The position numbers and the translations under genes are program-made. The notes beneath the pieces are model-generated. The model saw only the letters and a list, made by a program, of their open reading frames with translations. It did no database searches and was not told the DNA's origin. This document shows positions 1-12,670 of a stretch of 64,000 nt of DNA, in pieces. Each line of letters starts with the position of its first letter. The first letter of the stretch is position 1. The stretch is from Dictyophora rubrovolvata (lineage: Eukaryota; Basidiomycota; Agaricomycetes; Phallales; Phallaceae): NCBI GenBank assembly GCA_029959195.1, contig CP114121.1, forward strand, positions 930,001 through 994,000, read 5' to 3'.

Positions 1-1056
1 GTTTCTATTCTTCCTGTTTTAGTTACGCAGACGGCGGCTAGTTTCGTTGCAGTACGTTCAAAAAGGGATTATTTACCTTTCATTTCATGTATTAAAAAGT
101 CCCTTTCAATTTCTCGTTTAGGGTATGATCGTCAGTCGAACTGGTCGATACAGGGTACGCATACACACACACTGTACACATGACATAATCATATCTATCT
201 GACTTCTCTTCTTTAGTCCATCATCTATTGCGGGTTTTCCGTCTGGGCGATCGGATGCGGATGCCTGTCGACTTTGAACCAATTCAAACCCAAGGTAGAA
301 CAGGTAATTTTCATGTTGTTATCTGGTCTGGGTGCTGGGCAGGTAAAAATATCCTAATTTTCTACCACTATGCATTTTGACATCTCCGACATTGTAATAC
401 GTACATAGACTCTGCAAACGACTACTGTCGCTGCTCAAGCTAGCGTTTCTCGTGCGGATATGTCGGTTGTTACTGCCGTCAGAAACGTACGTACATACAT
501 AGTATTAGTGAACTATCGTTTTTCTAGACTAATTTGTTTTAGTTCATTCGATTCGTCGGAGGTGCCCTATCATTGGCTGTTGCATCCTCAGTCATGTAAG
601 AAAAAATAATTCGAACACGGTCAAATGCTCATCTGATTTCTTCCGACGTACATACATAGCAACAACTCCCTCAGAAAAGCGGGTAACTCACTCAACCTAA
701 CACCAGATCTCCTCACGCAAGTAATCGAAGACCCCACACAAATCAAAACCGGAAAAATAAACATAACAGCCCATCAAAGCGACGTTCTTCTTGCAGGATA
801 TATAACCGGTTTTCGCACTCTGTTTATTTTGAATGCTTCGTTGGCGGCTTTTGCTGCTGTAACGGCGTTTTTTATGATTAAGCATAAAGAGCTTATTAGA
901 GAGGATGATGCGAAACGGAAGGATGAGGCGAGGAAGGAGGAGGAGGAGGAGATGAAGGATTTGAGGAAGAGACGGTTGTTGAATGTCAGTGTACCTAATT
1001 CGAAGTCGGGTTCGGAGACGACTGTTAGACGACCTCCGGGTGTGAATGCTGTGTGA
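1..1056 (+). CDS. MFS multidrug-type transporter, C-terminal part (5' end outside window)
   Basis: The last 245 residues of a major facilitator transporter. Exons read as 1-51, 122-154, 217-342, 409-486, 543-595 and 660-1056, all in frame, stop TGA at 1054. The segment reading GLGAGQTLQTTTVAAQ, followed by VTAVRN and FIRFVGGALSLAVASSV, is characteristic of fungal 14-TM drug:proton antiporters (DHA2-like). The final membrane span, around ILNASLAAFAAVTAFFMI, is followed by a highly charged cytosolic tail rich in Glu, Lys and Arg. Expected role is proton-driven efflux of small molecules at the plasma membrane; the substrate cannot be read from sequence. The N-terminal half lies upstream of base 1. 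Family assignment is firm, DHA2 versus a related MFS subfamily less so. Confidence 0.85.
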
Positions 1057-1501
1057 TGAATTGAGATTATTTTTTTTTTGGTTAGTATAGATGAGTTATA
1101 CTTAGTTTCGGCTCTTGTTTTGTGCTTTGGAGTTATCAATCAGATATAGTTTTTCCTTTAGAACTACAACTTTTAGTTTGAACGGAAATTTGTCGTCCTG
1201 CCCCGAATGAATTTCGGGGATTAAGAAAGGGTTTAGTGACTATCCTCTACTGTTTTAATGGCGACTATCTTGACATGTTCCTAGAGTTAATTGACATTCA
1301 ATCATTGATATTGATTTTTCCCCCTCCCTAATATCCCCTAATTTGTACAGATGATAGGGATCAAATTAGGGTCAAATTTCCTGTATTTTCCGAATATCAA
1401 CAGTAAAAAATAGCTCTATTTTTATACATAAACAAGCCTGAGTATTTGTCCCAAGCCTGAGTGTGCGTCACAAATCATCACGATTCACAAAGTCACATCA
1501 C
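1057..1501. other. Intergenic, no gene seen
   Basis: AT-rich 3' flank of the transporter followed by the promoter side of the acetyltransferase gene. It holds T-rich runs and no open frame with coding character. Confidence 0.6.
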
Positions 1502-2347
1502 ATGCCACACATCCGTCCCGTCAAAACCAGCGACGACGCCGCACTCTCTCGTATCTGTCTTCTCACCGGAGCAGCCGGCAAATCCGCAGAACCATACCAC
1601 GCCAGCCCAGAGCTTTTAGGACTGATATTCGCATTACCGTATAACCATCGGTTTGATATTACTTTCGGATTTGTTCTGGTTGAAGATTCACATTCACGTT
1701 CGAATTCCGACGAGTCCGGTGCTGGGGATGACTGTCCGCAGCTCAGTGGAGGTGGGAGCGGGAGTGAGAACCTGAGGAGTGGGGATCTGAATATTATTAG
1801 CCAGGGTGGTGGTGAAGAAGAAGATCCTGGCAGTGAGGAGGTGGTCGGGTATATTTTAGGAACGACGGATACCGTGTTGTTGAGCGAACTGGAGGGTAAA
1901 GAGTGGTGGCCTGCTCTAAGGGAAAAGTATCCTCTTGAAACTGAAGACGATTCTGGAGTTGCCTTGGCGAGGGGAAGAACTAGGGCGGATAGTCGGTTGA
2001 TCAAGGTTTTACATTCGCCTTATGTCGACCCTCCGTCGATAACGGATGCTTATCCCGCGCATATTCATATTGATATTTTGCCTTCTCATCAGGTAAATCA
2101 AAATTTGCATTACAGCCCCAGGTCATTTTGGGTGTTTTAATAGCATTCCATTCAGAGAAGGGGACATGGTCGGAAACTTATGGCTAGTGCTGTTGAGTAT
2201 TTACATTCTCGAGGGCATCGGGGATTGTTTGTGGGGCTTGATCCTACGAATGAAGAGGCTAAGAAGTTTTACAGGCGTCTTGGGTTTCGAAGAATTGACG
2301 AGGAGGGTGGAGAGTGGTGGTCATTAAGTTTTGAGAGATTCGTGTGA
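1502..2347 (+). CDS. GNAT-family N-acetyltransferase
   Basis: A 260-residue protein from two exons, 1502-2092 and 2156-2347. I chose the ATG at 1502 because MPHIRPV begins the conserved domain; an in-frame ATG at 1463 would only add a basic extension. The N-terminal part (RICLLTGAAGKSAEPYH) and the sequence VVGYILGTTDT match a fungal acetyltransferase subfamily. The acetyl-CoA pyrophosphate loop is QRRGHGRKLM, formed across the intron, and the C-terminal signature is NEEAKKFYRRLGF. A Ser/Gly/Glu-rich insert of about 50 residues (around residues 75-125) interrupts the usual spacing between the early strands and VVGYILG. It probably acetylates an amine substrate with acetyl-CoA. The substrate is unknown. 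Confidence 0.85.
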
Positions 2348-2383
2348 GTCGTGTCCCCATACGAGTGGTGGCACGTGCCCACG

Positions 2384-2410
2384 GTATCACATGTATCACA
2401 TGTATCACAT
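2384..2410. repeat. Three tandem copies of a 9-base unit
   Basis: GTATCACAT is repeated three times directly after the acetyltransferase stop. Partial copies (TCACATGTCAC, TCACGCGTGTCAC) continue to about 2437, and a GGCACGTGCC palindrome sits just upstream at 2370-2379. It is short and has no coding signal. Confidence 0.7.
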
Positions 2411-2911
2411 GTCACGCAGATCACGCGTGTCACATGTCACACCGCAAAGACAGTCGTTGCCGAGACGCAAAAAGTCTCATCAAATATATTACTTTGAATG
2501 AAAATTGAAGACTATAATACTTTTAACTCAATACCGACTCATTTTCTGTATTCAAATTCAAATTCCGTGCTACGAATTCCTCCAGCTGCTGTATCCGCTG
2601 AAATTCCGTGCCGGATCCCCGAGTGTGTGAAGTGTCCTTTTATAAGCAAACAAACAAAAAAGAAGCCAAAGCGGAGTGTGAAAACTGAGGTGCGGGCGAA
2701 AACTGGTCTCACCCATCCTTGCTGTGAACTCGTCGCGGTCAAGTCCACCGTCCCTCTCAGCGTGCCTCTCTTTCTTCTTCTTTCCCGTCGCATTTTATAC
2801 TGAATTCCATTTATTTCCTTCTTTTTGCCTTAATTTTCTTTTTCTTTTTCTGTTTCTTTTATATACATACATCACATCACATCAATATCTAGAGCTATAT
2901 CTCCTCCTTCG
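2411..2911. other. Intergenic, pyrimidine-rich promoter side
   Basis: Contains the tail of the short repeats and, from about 2750 to 2905, a strong C/T-rich tract typical of fungal core promoters before the ATG at 2912. No convincing coding frame. Confidence 0.5.
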
Positions 2912-4832
2912 ATGACTCTACGCAAAATTTACATTCGACAGGTTGGCACTGGTGGTGGTAATCCAGGAGATGGCGGAAACGGTGGAAATGGTGCTGGAGG
3001 CGGAGGCGGAAATCCTACTACCAGTGCGTATAATCAATCATCATTCATTCATTCATTCATTCCCGCCTCATTGATGCATCGACAGAGTATGTCTCTATCT
3101 CAACAACAACCTTGTCATCTTTCATTTTTGTGCTTACTTTCTCCATTGTAGTCCACCGCTTGATCCGAATTCTCCCTCTGCGTGAGTTTGTTCAAGGATG
3201 TCAATCTCAAAACTTAATCTCTAAACTAAACTAATTTATTAGGGGTCCTGCATCCCCAACTGCTCCACTAACCTCGCCAGTCGGGACAACTATTCCACCC
3301 ACCTCCACTTCAACCCTGATTCCAGGGCAGCCCTCTTCAACCCAAAATCCAAATCCGAATCCGAATCCAAACCCAAATCCAAACCCAAATCCGAATTCAC
3401 CTACCAACCCTTCTCCAACTCCAATTAACACCAACCCAACAGGAGGTTCGACCAGCAGCCCAACCAACAACGGTGGCAGCACCCCAGTCAACACCTCAGC
3501 GAGCCAATCACAGCAAACCTCTGCTTCTCTCCCAACATCGCAATCAACCTCACCCTCACCAACCACACAGGTTCCTAATTCTGGCATACAATCCACCACC
3601 ATAACCACTAACTCCGCGGGTCAACCAAGCGTTGTCGTAGTCACCGTACCTCCTACCTCAACCGCAGGCGACTCGGGCAACTCCTCTAGAGGCGGTTCCG
3701 CCAGGCACAACGCCAGCACCGGCGGGTTCTTTAACAATAAAGGCGCCGTCGCAGGTGTATTCGCTGTAGTCGGCATTGTCGTTCTCATTCTTGCGTTTTT
3801 CATTATTACGACATGTATTCGGCGACGTCGGGCGAAGAGGTTTGATCGGGAAGTTGCGGAGGCTGCTGCCGCTGCCGCTGCGACTAATATTCATGCGCCG
3901 TATGAAGATGATGATGATGGACTGGGTCGGATTAATGCGTATGCTGCAGGTGCGACCGGTGGAGCTGGTGCCGGTGCTCGTGCTGGTGGCTATGACACAC
4001 CCCAGCGCGATCCTTCCAAGTCATCCGGTCATGGCTCACTTCGCGGTGACCCATTGGGTTACTCTGATTCCTATAACATGTCTGAGCTGGGTGGCGGTGT
4101 TGCTGGTCTCGGTGCTTATGCGGCTTATCGAAACGGACAGCCACCCCAATCGCAATCGCAACAACAGCAACAGCAGCAGTCACAGCAGTATCCTCCTTAC
4201 GAGTACCCGCGTATTCCTACGGCTGTAGATGGTGGATACGGTGCGGCACTTTATGCCCGTCCCACGCCCCCACCCGGAGGATACTATGACCCATCTTCTC
4301 AAACCCCCCAACAACAAAACAATAACGGACCACAACGCCAATTCACATATCCGAGTCTGTCTCAATCGCCCGTTCCATCCATAACCGATCCGTACGCTGC
4401 CGTTGCTGCTGCAACAGCAGCCAGTGCAGCCGCCGCTAGCAGTACAACGGGCAAGCGATCGCCTTTGCCTAATCCGTACGAAACTGCGAATGAAAATGCG
4501 TATGGCGGATATGCTGGATATGACGCGCAAGGACCCTTCTCGTACGGACAACAACAACAAGCTCCAGCTCCTCGTACGACGTCTGTGTCCCCGTCCCCGC
4601 CGCCTGGTACTTATGATAATGCGCCGTTGACATCGGCGTTTGGCGGTGGTAGTAGTGGGGTGGATGAGCATAGTCATAGTAATGATCATAGTGGAGAGGC
4701 GGATGATGATAATGGGAGTATTGCTGAGGACTATGGTGCAAGGAGAGTTTTGAGGGTACGTTTTCTCGAGTGTTTGTTCTGAGATATGAAGGATTGACTT
4801 TTTTGTTTTTTTTTTAGGTTGCCAATGAGTGA
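2912..4832 (+). CDS. Single-pass, Ser/Thr/Pro-rich membrane protein
   Basis: An extracellular part rich in Ser, Thr, Pro and Asn, with an Asn-Pro dipeptide repeat near 3345-3400 and several N-glycosylation sites, is followed by one membrane span (GVFAVVGIVVLILAFFIITT, about 3756-3815) and a stop-transfer cluster RRRRAKR. The cytosolic tail is low in complexity, with Gln, Ala and Tyr/Gly/Pro stretches. A last intron near 4758-4817 gives a C-terminus ending RRVLRVANE, stop at 4830-4832. The layout resembles fungal Mid2/Wsc-like surface sensors, but no Wsc or other domain is present. The first exon (Gly-rich, no clear signal peptide) and its splice to the exon at 3152 are uncertain, and a missing upstream exon is possible. 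Confidence 0.65.
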
Positions 4833-6894
4833 AGAAAGTAAAAGATACTCTTGGAACCCTCGTTCTATTGCAAGTGTTTTTGGTAGTGCTATCTGCTCCT
4901 CCTCATTCTGCCGGATCGATCGTTTCACCTCTCACGAAAACACAAAAAACAATCTTCCTGAACGAAATATTCCCCCATTTTTTCTCCTTTTCTTTTCTTT
5001 TCTTTCTTCTCCTTTGTCTCTCGAACTTTTCATTTTCTTCATTTTTATATCCACCCTGATTGATATCGTTTGTACCATGATTTCAATTTCTTTCATCCCG
5101 TAGTACCCATCCATGCCCCCCGACTTCCCGACTTGTTCGTTTTTCCTCCTTTTTGACCCCGTTCAGTTGAACTGGTTACTATCTTCACCTTTTACTCCCC
5201 TCCGCAATGTAACGCTTGTGTTTGGGGTGTGTGTGTACTTCTGTACATTGATGCATATTGACTGCGCATGGCAACATGCATGCCTTGGATTTTTATCCAT
5301 CAATTGCAAGTTGGATATACAGACTTACATATCGATTATCGATACATACATACATGCTCACGTATGTATTAGCCCGCATGATCTGCTTTTTATTTTTCGC
5401 TTCTTCTTCCACTGATCATTGCAATATGGGGAATAATCGTCATCTTTTGTTTATTTTATTTCATTTTTCATTCCTTTCTTTTACTGGATATAAATAATAA
5501 TATTTCTTTACACCATTGATATAATGGTATGAAATTCTTGTTCCTTCTTTACGAATGATGACTCTGTCACGGTACATACCTATTGTAGAATCTTTTTGTG
5601 TTTTGTTTATATTTTTGATATAAATATATGCATGTTTAAATAACGAAATATTCCTCCTTTTTCGGACTCTTTATTTATCACTTTCATATCCACCCCGATC
5701 TGTAAGATCTTTTTGTGTTTCTTTCGTTTGTTTATATTTTTGATATACATAAATATACACGTTTGATTTGATGTGGATCTGTCGTCGGTCATTTGATGTT
5801 AAACTCACGTAGGAAGATCGTTAATTCACTGCTGCTTGTTCGCCTCGCATCCGCATCTGAATGTCTGATCCCGAATCCGAAGTCGTCGTCGACGATGGTT
5901 GAGCACTGTTTCCGCACTGACTCGCAATCGGCAAGAGTATTAGTAACCTACGTACGCAATGTGAAGTTCACCGAAATTGAACTCAACAACCTGAGTGTCG
6001 CGAGTGAACCCTTCCTGTCACTACCATGCACCTAACCAACTTCCAATGATCATGATCATCACTGCACAATACACACCACTCTTCTCTGGCAACGTGGCTG
6101 TGAAATCAAAAGTTTTTGTTCTTGCCCGTCAAGATCAGTGTGTGTCATCTCATAGTGCTTTTATCTGATTCAGTTTCATTTCTCATGTTAAGCTTGCCAT
6201 ATCATGTGGCCATAAGACCGAGGCAAGCTCGCAATGGAGCTTCGATGAACCTAAGAATCAAGACCCTGATGTTTATCAAATTTAAAAACGTAACTATAAT
6301 TTCGCCTCACCATATATGCGCGTTTGTTCTGTTCCTAATATATGTATATCAAAGCTGTCATTAAGGCGCAAGGCTATGATATTTTTAGACCTCAGTTCCG
6401 GACGAACAGCACTGACATTGTACTAGACAAATCGACAGCCATGTCATTAGTATCTACATCGAAGTTTCGACATAGACACCAGTGTCAATGAGTTAAATTA
6501 TCACCGTTGTTGTAGTTTCGTAGGCTCACTGACGAAATAGAGCCAAGTTGCCCGTTCTCCAATTATCAATAGATGCTGGTGGACAGCCTTGGTGAAAAGT
6601 ACGATTTGGCTAGGATTTTCAGGAACCATCATCCATCTAAAGTGAGCTCATGGCTGGGCGCTAAGTGGCACCATGCTGATGCATTTAAAATTATATTCAG
6701 ATACCGGCAAGTCCCTTTCAGAACAGTGATGGTTTTACAGTCATGTGGCAATTGATATTATACTATATTGGCAGCGTTGACTTAGTTCAGTTGGTATTTA
6801 AATAACGCATCGATTTGCTCATCCCACTTGACCTCACAATTGAAGCTATTGGAATTACCTTCTACACCTTTGTCTTTGACATCCTCCGAAAAAA
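4833..6894. other. Intergenic: 3' flank with local duplication, then upstream part of duplicated block A
   Basis: No gene supported. 4965-5060 and 5640-5762 share T-rich sequence, and two near copies of a segment with TCTTTTTGTGTTT and TTTATATTTTTGATATA lie at about 5586-5640 and 5701-5760. From about 5860 the sequence matches 20.5-22.2 kb on the same strand, which is the upstream part of the duplicated DUF6533-like block. The stretch from 6780 to 6894 is the likely promoter of the gene at 6895, as it is nearly the same before the paralogue at 22187. Confidence 0.55.
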
Positions 6895-8695
6895 ATGAAC
6901 AATAATACTGCTAATGTAACCTCCATTAATGTGGCCGCTGTAGACTCCGAATTAGTCCAGCAAGCATATCTAAGGTGAGTTCCTATCTCGAGTATTCAAC
7001 GTATCTGTCAAATAACCAAAGAGTTTCAGTAACGTCTACATGCTCTCGGGTGCCAGCATGTTAAGTGCGTTATACATCTAATAAACTAATGGAACGGTTC
7101 AATGATGAAAATAATACCCCAGCACTCCTAGTTTATACTATGGTATTGGCTATACCACAGGAAATGGAATATATGTGGTTATCACCCAAACCATTCAGTA
7201 TTCCAAATATACTTTACGTTTTTACAAGATATGGAAGTTTAATCGCTCAAGGACTTGTCTTCTCGTTGAGTTTCAATTTGCCAGTAAGCCGAACAATTCT
7301 GAAGAGTTCGCAAATAACGTTAACCATTCTTTATAGCTGGGGTAAGAGACTATATGTATTATCAAGATTTCTAAATTTAAAAAGTGCGAAAGCTTGTGCA
7401 ATTTCCTAACCAATGCACAAAGTGCCGTGTTCATTTTGGCATATACTGGTATTCAAGGTTAGTGTAGGATGTAATCGTGATTATTTTTACAAATGTTTCA
7501 TTTGAATAGGCTTACTAGTCGCTCGAGCGTATTCATTGTGTCAAGGGAATAAGATCGTGGCTGGAGCTTTAGCCTTCTTTTTTATGGGAGGGATTATTTT
7601 GTTCCTGTGTTGTGCGTAGTATCCTTCCTCCATGCACTGATGAGAAAACACAGTATAATCCAGTCTTCATAATTAGATTCAGTTACGTTTAAAGGATGCT
7701 CTATAGGGTTCGCGATAAAATCTCGTTATGCTAAATCTTGCCCTCAGCTTTTAAATTTCTAGCTATACTGGTAGGTTTGAGTAACTAGGCGTGCTCCTAA
7801 TAAGTCAACTAATGCATAGGTTCTCATCATGATACAATTTAGCTAACTACATCCTGGAGGGTTTTATCGGGAATATCTGTACCATTTCAGCAGATGCTCT
7901 TGTCTTTTGTGTTTGCTTATGGAAGGTTTGGGGTACATGGAAGTTAAAGCGTGAGGTTGGCATTCGGAGTAGTAATAGAAATGACCTTGTTCCGGTACTG
8001 GTCAGACAGGGTAGGTTTCAATCACATCCTCGATGGAGAATGTCTAATTGGGAATTATAGCTATATCGCGGTTAAGGTGAGCTTAAGGAACGTGGAATCA
8101 CTTTATCAACATCTCATCTCAACCTTCTAAACTCGGAAACTAAAGTTTTGTGATCGTTTTTACCATCACTATTTCCATCCTTGGACTAGTAAGATCTAGG
8201 AAAAATCTAGTTATGTGTTCTTAGTATCTGAAATTTACCTTTGCAGTTGCTAAGTGATGTAAGTATGCTCTAATAATTTAAATTTGGAAGAAAAATGATA
8301 TTCAAGCGCACTAAACTTCAAACATATTATGTATGCCACATCAGACTACAGTTTCTGCCATCATAAGCAGCTTTCAACGTAGGTAAGGTCATTTACCTTT
8401 CCATTGCAATGTCATCTACTGATCTCAAATTTCAAGTTTTTCGGCCATTTTAATCGCCGAATTCGCTTTGGACCTTCGTCAACAAAATTCCCCAGCAATT
8501 TTTCAAACCACGTCGAATGTGACATTACCAACTATTCAATTCCGAAGCGTAGTGAATTATCTCCATCAATCCATTCTTGTGGAAATGGGCGATTATCAGA
8601 ATACGGATGCGAGGGAAGGAGATGATGATCTTTTGGGATCTCAGGTTCAGGCTCCGGACCGTGACGTCGAAACTCAACGCGAAGAAGTCAGCTGA
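6895..8695 (+). CDS. DUF6533-like multi-pass membrane protein, copy A
   Basis: Multi-exon gene of a basidiomycete membrane protein family. The first exon starts at the ATG at 6895 (MNNNTANVTSIN) and ends AYLR. After a tiny exon comes the DUF6533-like core: LLVYTMVLAIPQEMEYMWLS, then PFSIPNILYVFTRYGSLIAQ, with the polar residues inside a membrane span usual for this family. Later exons give CESLCNFLTNAQ, GLLVARAYSLCQGNK, a span around AFFFMGGIILFL, then ALVFCVCLWKVWGTWKLKRE and a cytosolic tail ending ETQREEVS (stop 8693-8695). Splicing of exons near 7600-7850 and 8040-8400 is uncertain. Function is unknown. A close paralogue lies at 22187-23959, and the similarity includes introns and more than 1 kb of upstream DNA. 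Confidence 0.6.
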
Positions 8696-9224
8696 GGATC
8701 GCGTTCGGGACAAAATGGGCAGCGAAAATCCATTGATTTTTTGTTAACATATGTCGAAATAATATGACATCTTACTGTTTTGACCAGTATGTGCGACGGA
8801 GAAAGTGGAAAGAGCCGAAAGCACCCCCATTTACACCCATTTGCAAAACAGATAGTGGAGGAGCTGGAGTGTTGACTGGGCAATACGATGGATGAAATAT
8901 TAGTTATTTCAAGTGACTGTTCTTGTTCGAGTTCACTGGTACTGCCAAAACTGCGAAATTTGAAATTAAAGCAAACGCGCAAGGTGATGAAGTAACGACC
9001 TAAATTGTACAACCTAAATCAGATTATTTATGTAAATTACTAGAAGCGCTTAAAGCCAATGTGCTGTTTAAGCTTGATATGATAATGGAAAGAATATTTG
9101 ATATACCAAGGGTGTCAGCCACACAGTCGATTACACCCGAAAGAATGTGGCATATTATATTGTGAACGCAAGGCTATGTCTCGCAGCCTTGGCAACACGT
9201 GCAAAGTGGCCACACATATGCGTA
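8696..9224. other. Intergenic, end of duplicated block A
   Basis: Similarity to copy B ends near 8823 (last shared stretch AAAGAGCCGAAA). The rest is the 3' flank between the DUF6533-like gene and the convergent QRI7 gene. No gene seen. Confidence 0.55.
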
Positions 9225-10846
9225 TCACACGTTCAGATCTTCGATGTTCCATTCATGCCGTAAGTCAATATCGTATGGATCATGATCATTTCGGAGGAAA
9301 CGATCCATGGATGCCCAAGCTATCATAGCGGCATTATCTGCACCATAATGTATCAGCATGCATATGCCAAGGAGGGCTACGTCGCGCCAACTCTGCAATA
9401 CATACATACCTGTGCATAACGCAACGGGTGGAAACGCAAATGAAATTCCAGTCCGCCCAGCGTTTATCATAGCAAGACTTAACCTGAAAGCTATTGAGGA
9501 TCAAAATATAAAGAGCTACTATCGACCGCACCCATACCTTTTCCTGAGATACAAATTACTGGCAACTCCTCCGCTAACGACAATATTGCGAATCTCATAG
9601 TTCTGATTATTGCACCACTTCAATCCCAAGAGAAGCTTCTGCTCAAGCTGCTCAGCGGCATGATGTTGAAAAGCCCACGCAATCTGGACTTTCCGCTCAT
9701 GAGTCAAGTTGTCCGGCAAGAACCCTTCTATATAACGCTGGAAAGCAGAATAGATCCCGGCATATGAAAACATGAGGTGCCCGCGGTTCGGCACGGATAC
9801 CCTAATTTCGCCGAGTAAAGAAGAAGGGTCTGTCTCCTGAACGGGATTATCGGCGCAGAATTTCTCTAATGCAGCGCCAGGGCCGTGCGACCCCCATTTA
9901 ATGCCTAACAGTCGCGAGACTTTGTCATAAGCATTACCGATTGAGCTGTCGCATGTTGTGGCCAGTGTTTTGAAATGGGTTGAAGAAAGTGCTAAAAGGA
10001 GAAGAGTATGTCCGCCAGAGACGAGTAAAGTGAGGAATGGGTATATGGGGTGTTCTTCTGCCGGAAGAGCCAAGAACGGCGTTAAGGCGTGGGCTTGCTT
10101 GAATCAAAATGCCCAGTTAGGGATCAGAAAGATAATAGGGCCGGAAGCACCGGGTTTTAGTGAATTTACCATACCATATGATGAACACCCACTACTGGTT
10201 TTTTCAAAGCTGCCGCCAGGCTTTTTCCCGCATTTGCGCAAATGCTTAGACAGGCTTTCATTCCTAATAACAGAAGTTTATTCAAGGTAATAACAGTAAT
10301 GCACGATCAAAGCAACTGACCTGGACCTCGGGTAAATGCGATTCCATCTATGTCTGATATTTCCAATTTAGCGTCTGACAAGGCTTGAAAGATGGCACCT
10401 GGCTATAACAGTATCAAACAAATAAACTATGACGTTAACAGCTCAACATGAATCACTTTGACGGAAGATTTACCAAATGTTTCTTGAAATTGAATCAACT
10501 CCACAGATCATGACAACCAAAAAAAAAAATCTACTCCACCTGATGCGATGCAATAGCCTCATAAACATAAATGCCTCCGAATTTCTCGTGCCTGCTCAAT
10601 TATCATGCGTCAGCTTTTTATGGACTGATCATAGTTGGACGAGAAAGGGGAAAACAAAGGAGAAAAGGGGACGAGCACATTATGCTGTTTTACGACAATA
10701 TTTGATAGAATCCGGCGATTGGAGTTGACAATGGCGACGCATGTATCATCAGCACTGGATTCGAGGGCCAGAACCGTAAATAATCGATGATGGCGACGGA
10801 AGGCTGTTCTAGTGTGTGGCCGTATTGGCTGGAAGAGTCTGAGCAT
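9225..10846 (-). CDS. QRI7: Mitochondrial tRNA N6-threonylcarbamoyladenosine synthase (Qri7/OSGEPL1)
   Basis: Transfers the threonylcarbamoyl group to A37 of ANN-decoding tRNAs in mitochondria (TsaD/Kae1 family). Seven exons, 10846-10686, 10591-10540, 10402-10321, 10263-10175, 10097-9538, 9483-9410 and 9337-9225, give 376 residues. The Arg-rich start (MLRLFQPIRPHTRTAFRRHH) looks like a mitochondrial targeting peptide. Family hallmarks are VLALESSADDT, IDGIAFTRGPG, the metal-binding HHMQAHAL, LVSGGHT, IVVSGGVASN and the C-terminal DNAAMIAWA. Intron 1 has a GC donor (AAACA|GCATAA, 10685 down to 10592); only that splice gives KQHEKFGGIY in frame. Start ATG chosen at 10846, with no ATG upstream in frame. 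Confidence 0.95.
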
Positions 10847-11254
10847 CAGCGTTGAGGGTGAAATCCGCGGAAGCAAAAGTGAGTTACGTAAGAGAAAAGC
10901 TGCGGTCCTAATATTGTCTCGGACTCACCAAGAGTCCAAAGACCAAACTAAGACTTTGGTTTCAAGCTGTCTCGGGATTCCATATCCAAGGCACAAAACT
11001 GTAGTAAAAAGTTGACAGATCGGTCAAAATTCTGAGATCACCGAGTCTGTTCTGTTCTGGGTTTGTCATCGCGTCATCAGTGCAGTGCAGGGTTGGTGTG
11101 TATAGCACCGTGTACTGCGGAGCGCTCGTCGGTGGCTTCGGCTCCAAGGTTCTGCTGTGCTCGGGTCTTATAATTGGACGCCCTAACCTCATTTTTTTCT
11201 CTTTTCTCTCACCTATATTACCCTATTATCCTTTATTCTTCTTTCTCATAAACC
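10847..11254. promoter_or_regulatory. Divergent intergenic region between QRI7 and the GPI protein gene
   Basis: About 400 bases between two divergent start codons, so it should hold both promoters. The right end (11185-11250) is strongly pyrimidine-rich, as is common just before fungal start codons. No individual factor site can be assigned. Confidence 0.45.
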
Positions 11255-12351
11255 ATGTTACTCTCGCCTTTTTTGACGACTGTCGCTGGATTCCTCGCTG
11301 GCGTTGGGACCACACAAGCTCTTACGTTGTCTAAACGTGCTTTTTCTGGTGTTAGGTGAGTCGTCGTTATCAATCGACACATAAACATGAGGGCTCATTT
11401 TCACCTGCTCAGTCTTTCAAGGTGCTTACAATCTCCTCTATGTACCAATCATCTCTCTGACCTTCTATAATACAGCCAGTGCCAGAATGCATTACTCGGC
11501 ATAGCGAGCAATCCAGACGCTGCTGCTTGCTTGAACACTAAAACTCTCTTCACCGGTGCTCTCTCGCTTCAGGGCAATTCGAGCGCAGCTCCTTTCATCA
11601 ATACATTTCTGGAGGGTATTTGTGCCGCCGACCCGTGCAGCAACACAACCCTTACCGCTATCGCGTCCAACATAACATCAGGTTGTCAATCTGACCTTGC
11701 CTCGGCAGACAGCAGCTTGGGAACGGTCATCCAAAACCTTCCGCAGGAGTATCCCACTCTCCGCCAAATTCTGTGTCTCAAATCGTGAGTTTAATATTAC
11801 CCATCGTGGGATTGCTAGAGAAAAAACTCTAATTCAATATCCTGCTTCTAGAACTTCTAATGATACCTTGTGTGCCTCGAATTTATTGCTCGGATTCCAA
11901 GACACCGAAGGCACTTCATTGTCTTTGTCGTCAGCAACAAATGTAATTTCTCAAGTCACAGGTCAAGTGACCAATAATACTCTACCTCGGAATCTCTTAT
12001 GCACAGAATGCAACCAAGCAGCACTAGACATTTTGGTAAAAAATGATCCCTCCATCGGCAGTAATCCTCAATTCCAGAATGCTATCTCCAGTCAATGTGG
12101 CAGTGGATTTTTGAGTATGTAATTTCTTTCTCTTTCACAGCAGAACGATCTCATGTATTCCTTATTTAGGTTCTCCCTCCCCTACTGAAGTCGTCGTAGG
12201 AACCGGTACTGCTGCGCCTACCGGCACTTTACCTGCTCACTTGATATCTAACAATAACAACACCGCTAACAGTGCCACTGCAATTCTGGCGGGTGCGTTC
12301 ACTTCGACCTCCATAGCTCTGTTTGCAGGGTTATACACCCTCGTTGCTTGA
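11255..12351 (+). CDS. Secreted, probably GPI-anchored protein (DUF7729-like)
   Basis: A 284-residue protein from exons 11255-11355, 11476-11784, 11852-12114 and 12170-12351. It has a signal peptide (MLLSPFLTTVAGFLAGVGTT) and a Cys-containing, Asn/Ser/Thr-rich body with many N-glycosylation sites. The pattern CQNALLGI ... CLN ... CAADPC ... LLCTECNQAALDIL fits the basidiomycete DUF7729 type. The C-terminus has Ser/Thr/Pro-rich linker sequence, small residues (NSATAILAG) and a hydrophobic end (FTSTSIALFAGLYTLVA), as expected of a GPI attachment signal. Cell-surface location is inferred and the function is unknown. Confidence 0.8.
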
Positions 12352-12670
12352 GACGACTCGTAAAGTTGATTATGTAGATACACGTGTATGCGCGTTGGAT
12401 AGATACTATTTATTTATTTGTTACAGACATTAATATGTTAGTAAAATTACGGACGGATATATATAACCCATATTCGGTGTTGTATCTCTCATCTGTAGAT
12501 ACTCGAATGCATCTAATTTCCTTTCCTCATATACGACGAGGCACACATGCAATTGTCGTATGTGATCATCGTCAGTGCTAGAGCCTAAAAGGTACCATCA
12601 TATTACTAAGCAACAATTCCGTTCCCCAGCAGTGTTGACGCGTACTACCTACTACCACAAAAAAAAAACC
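12352..12670. other. Intergenic, no gene seen
   Basis: AT-rich 3' flank of the GPI protein and short promoter side of the proteasome chaperone gene. No RNA gene or repeat recognised. Confidence 0.5.

Noticed and set aside
4180-4689. Long minus-strand frame opposite the surface-protein gene
   Set aside because: It mirrors the low-complexity Gln/Pro/Tyr repeats of the plus-strand coding region and has no independent support.
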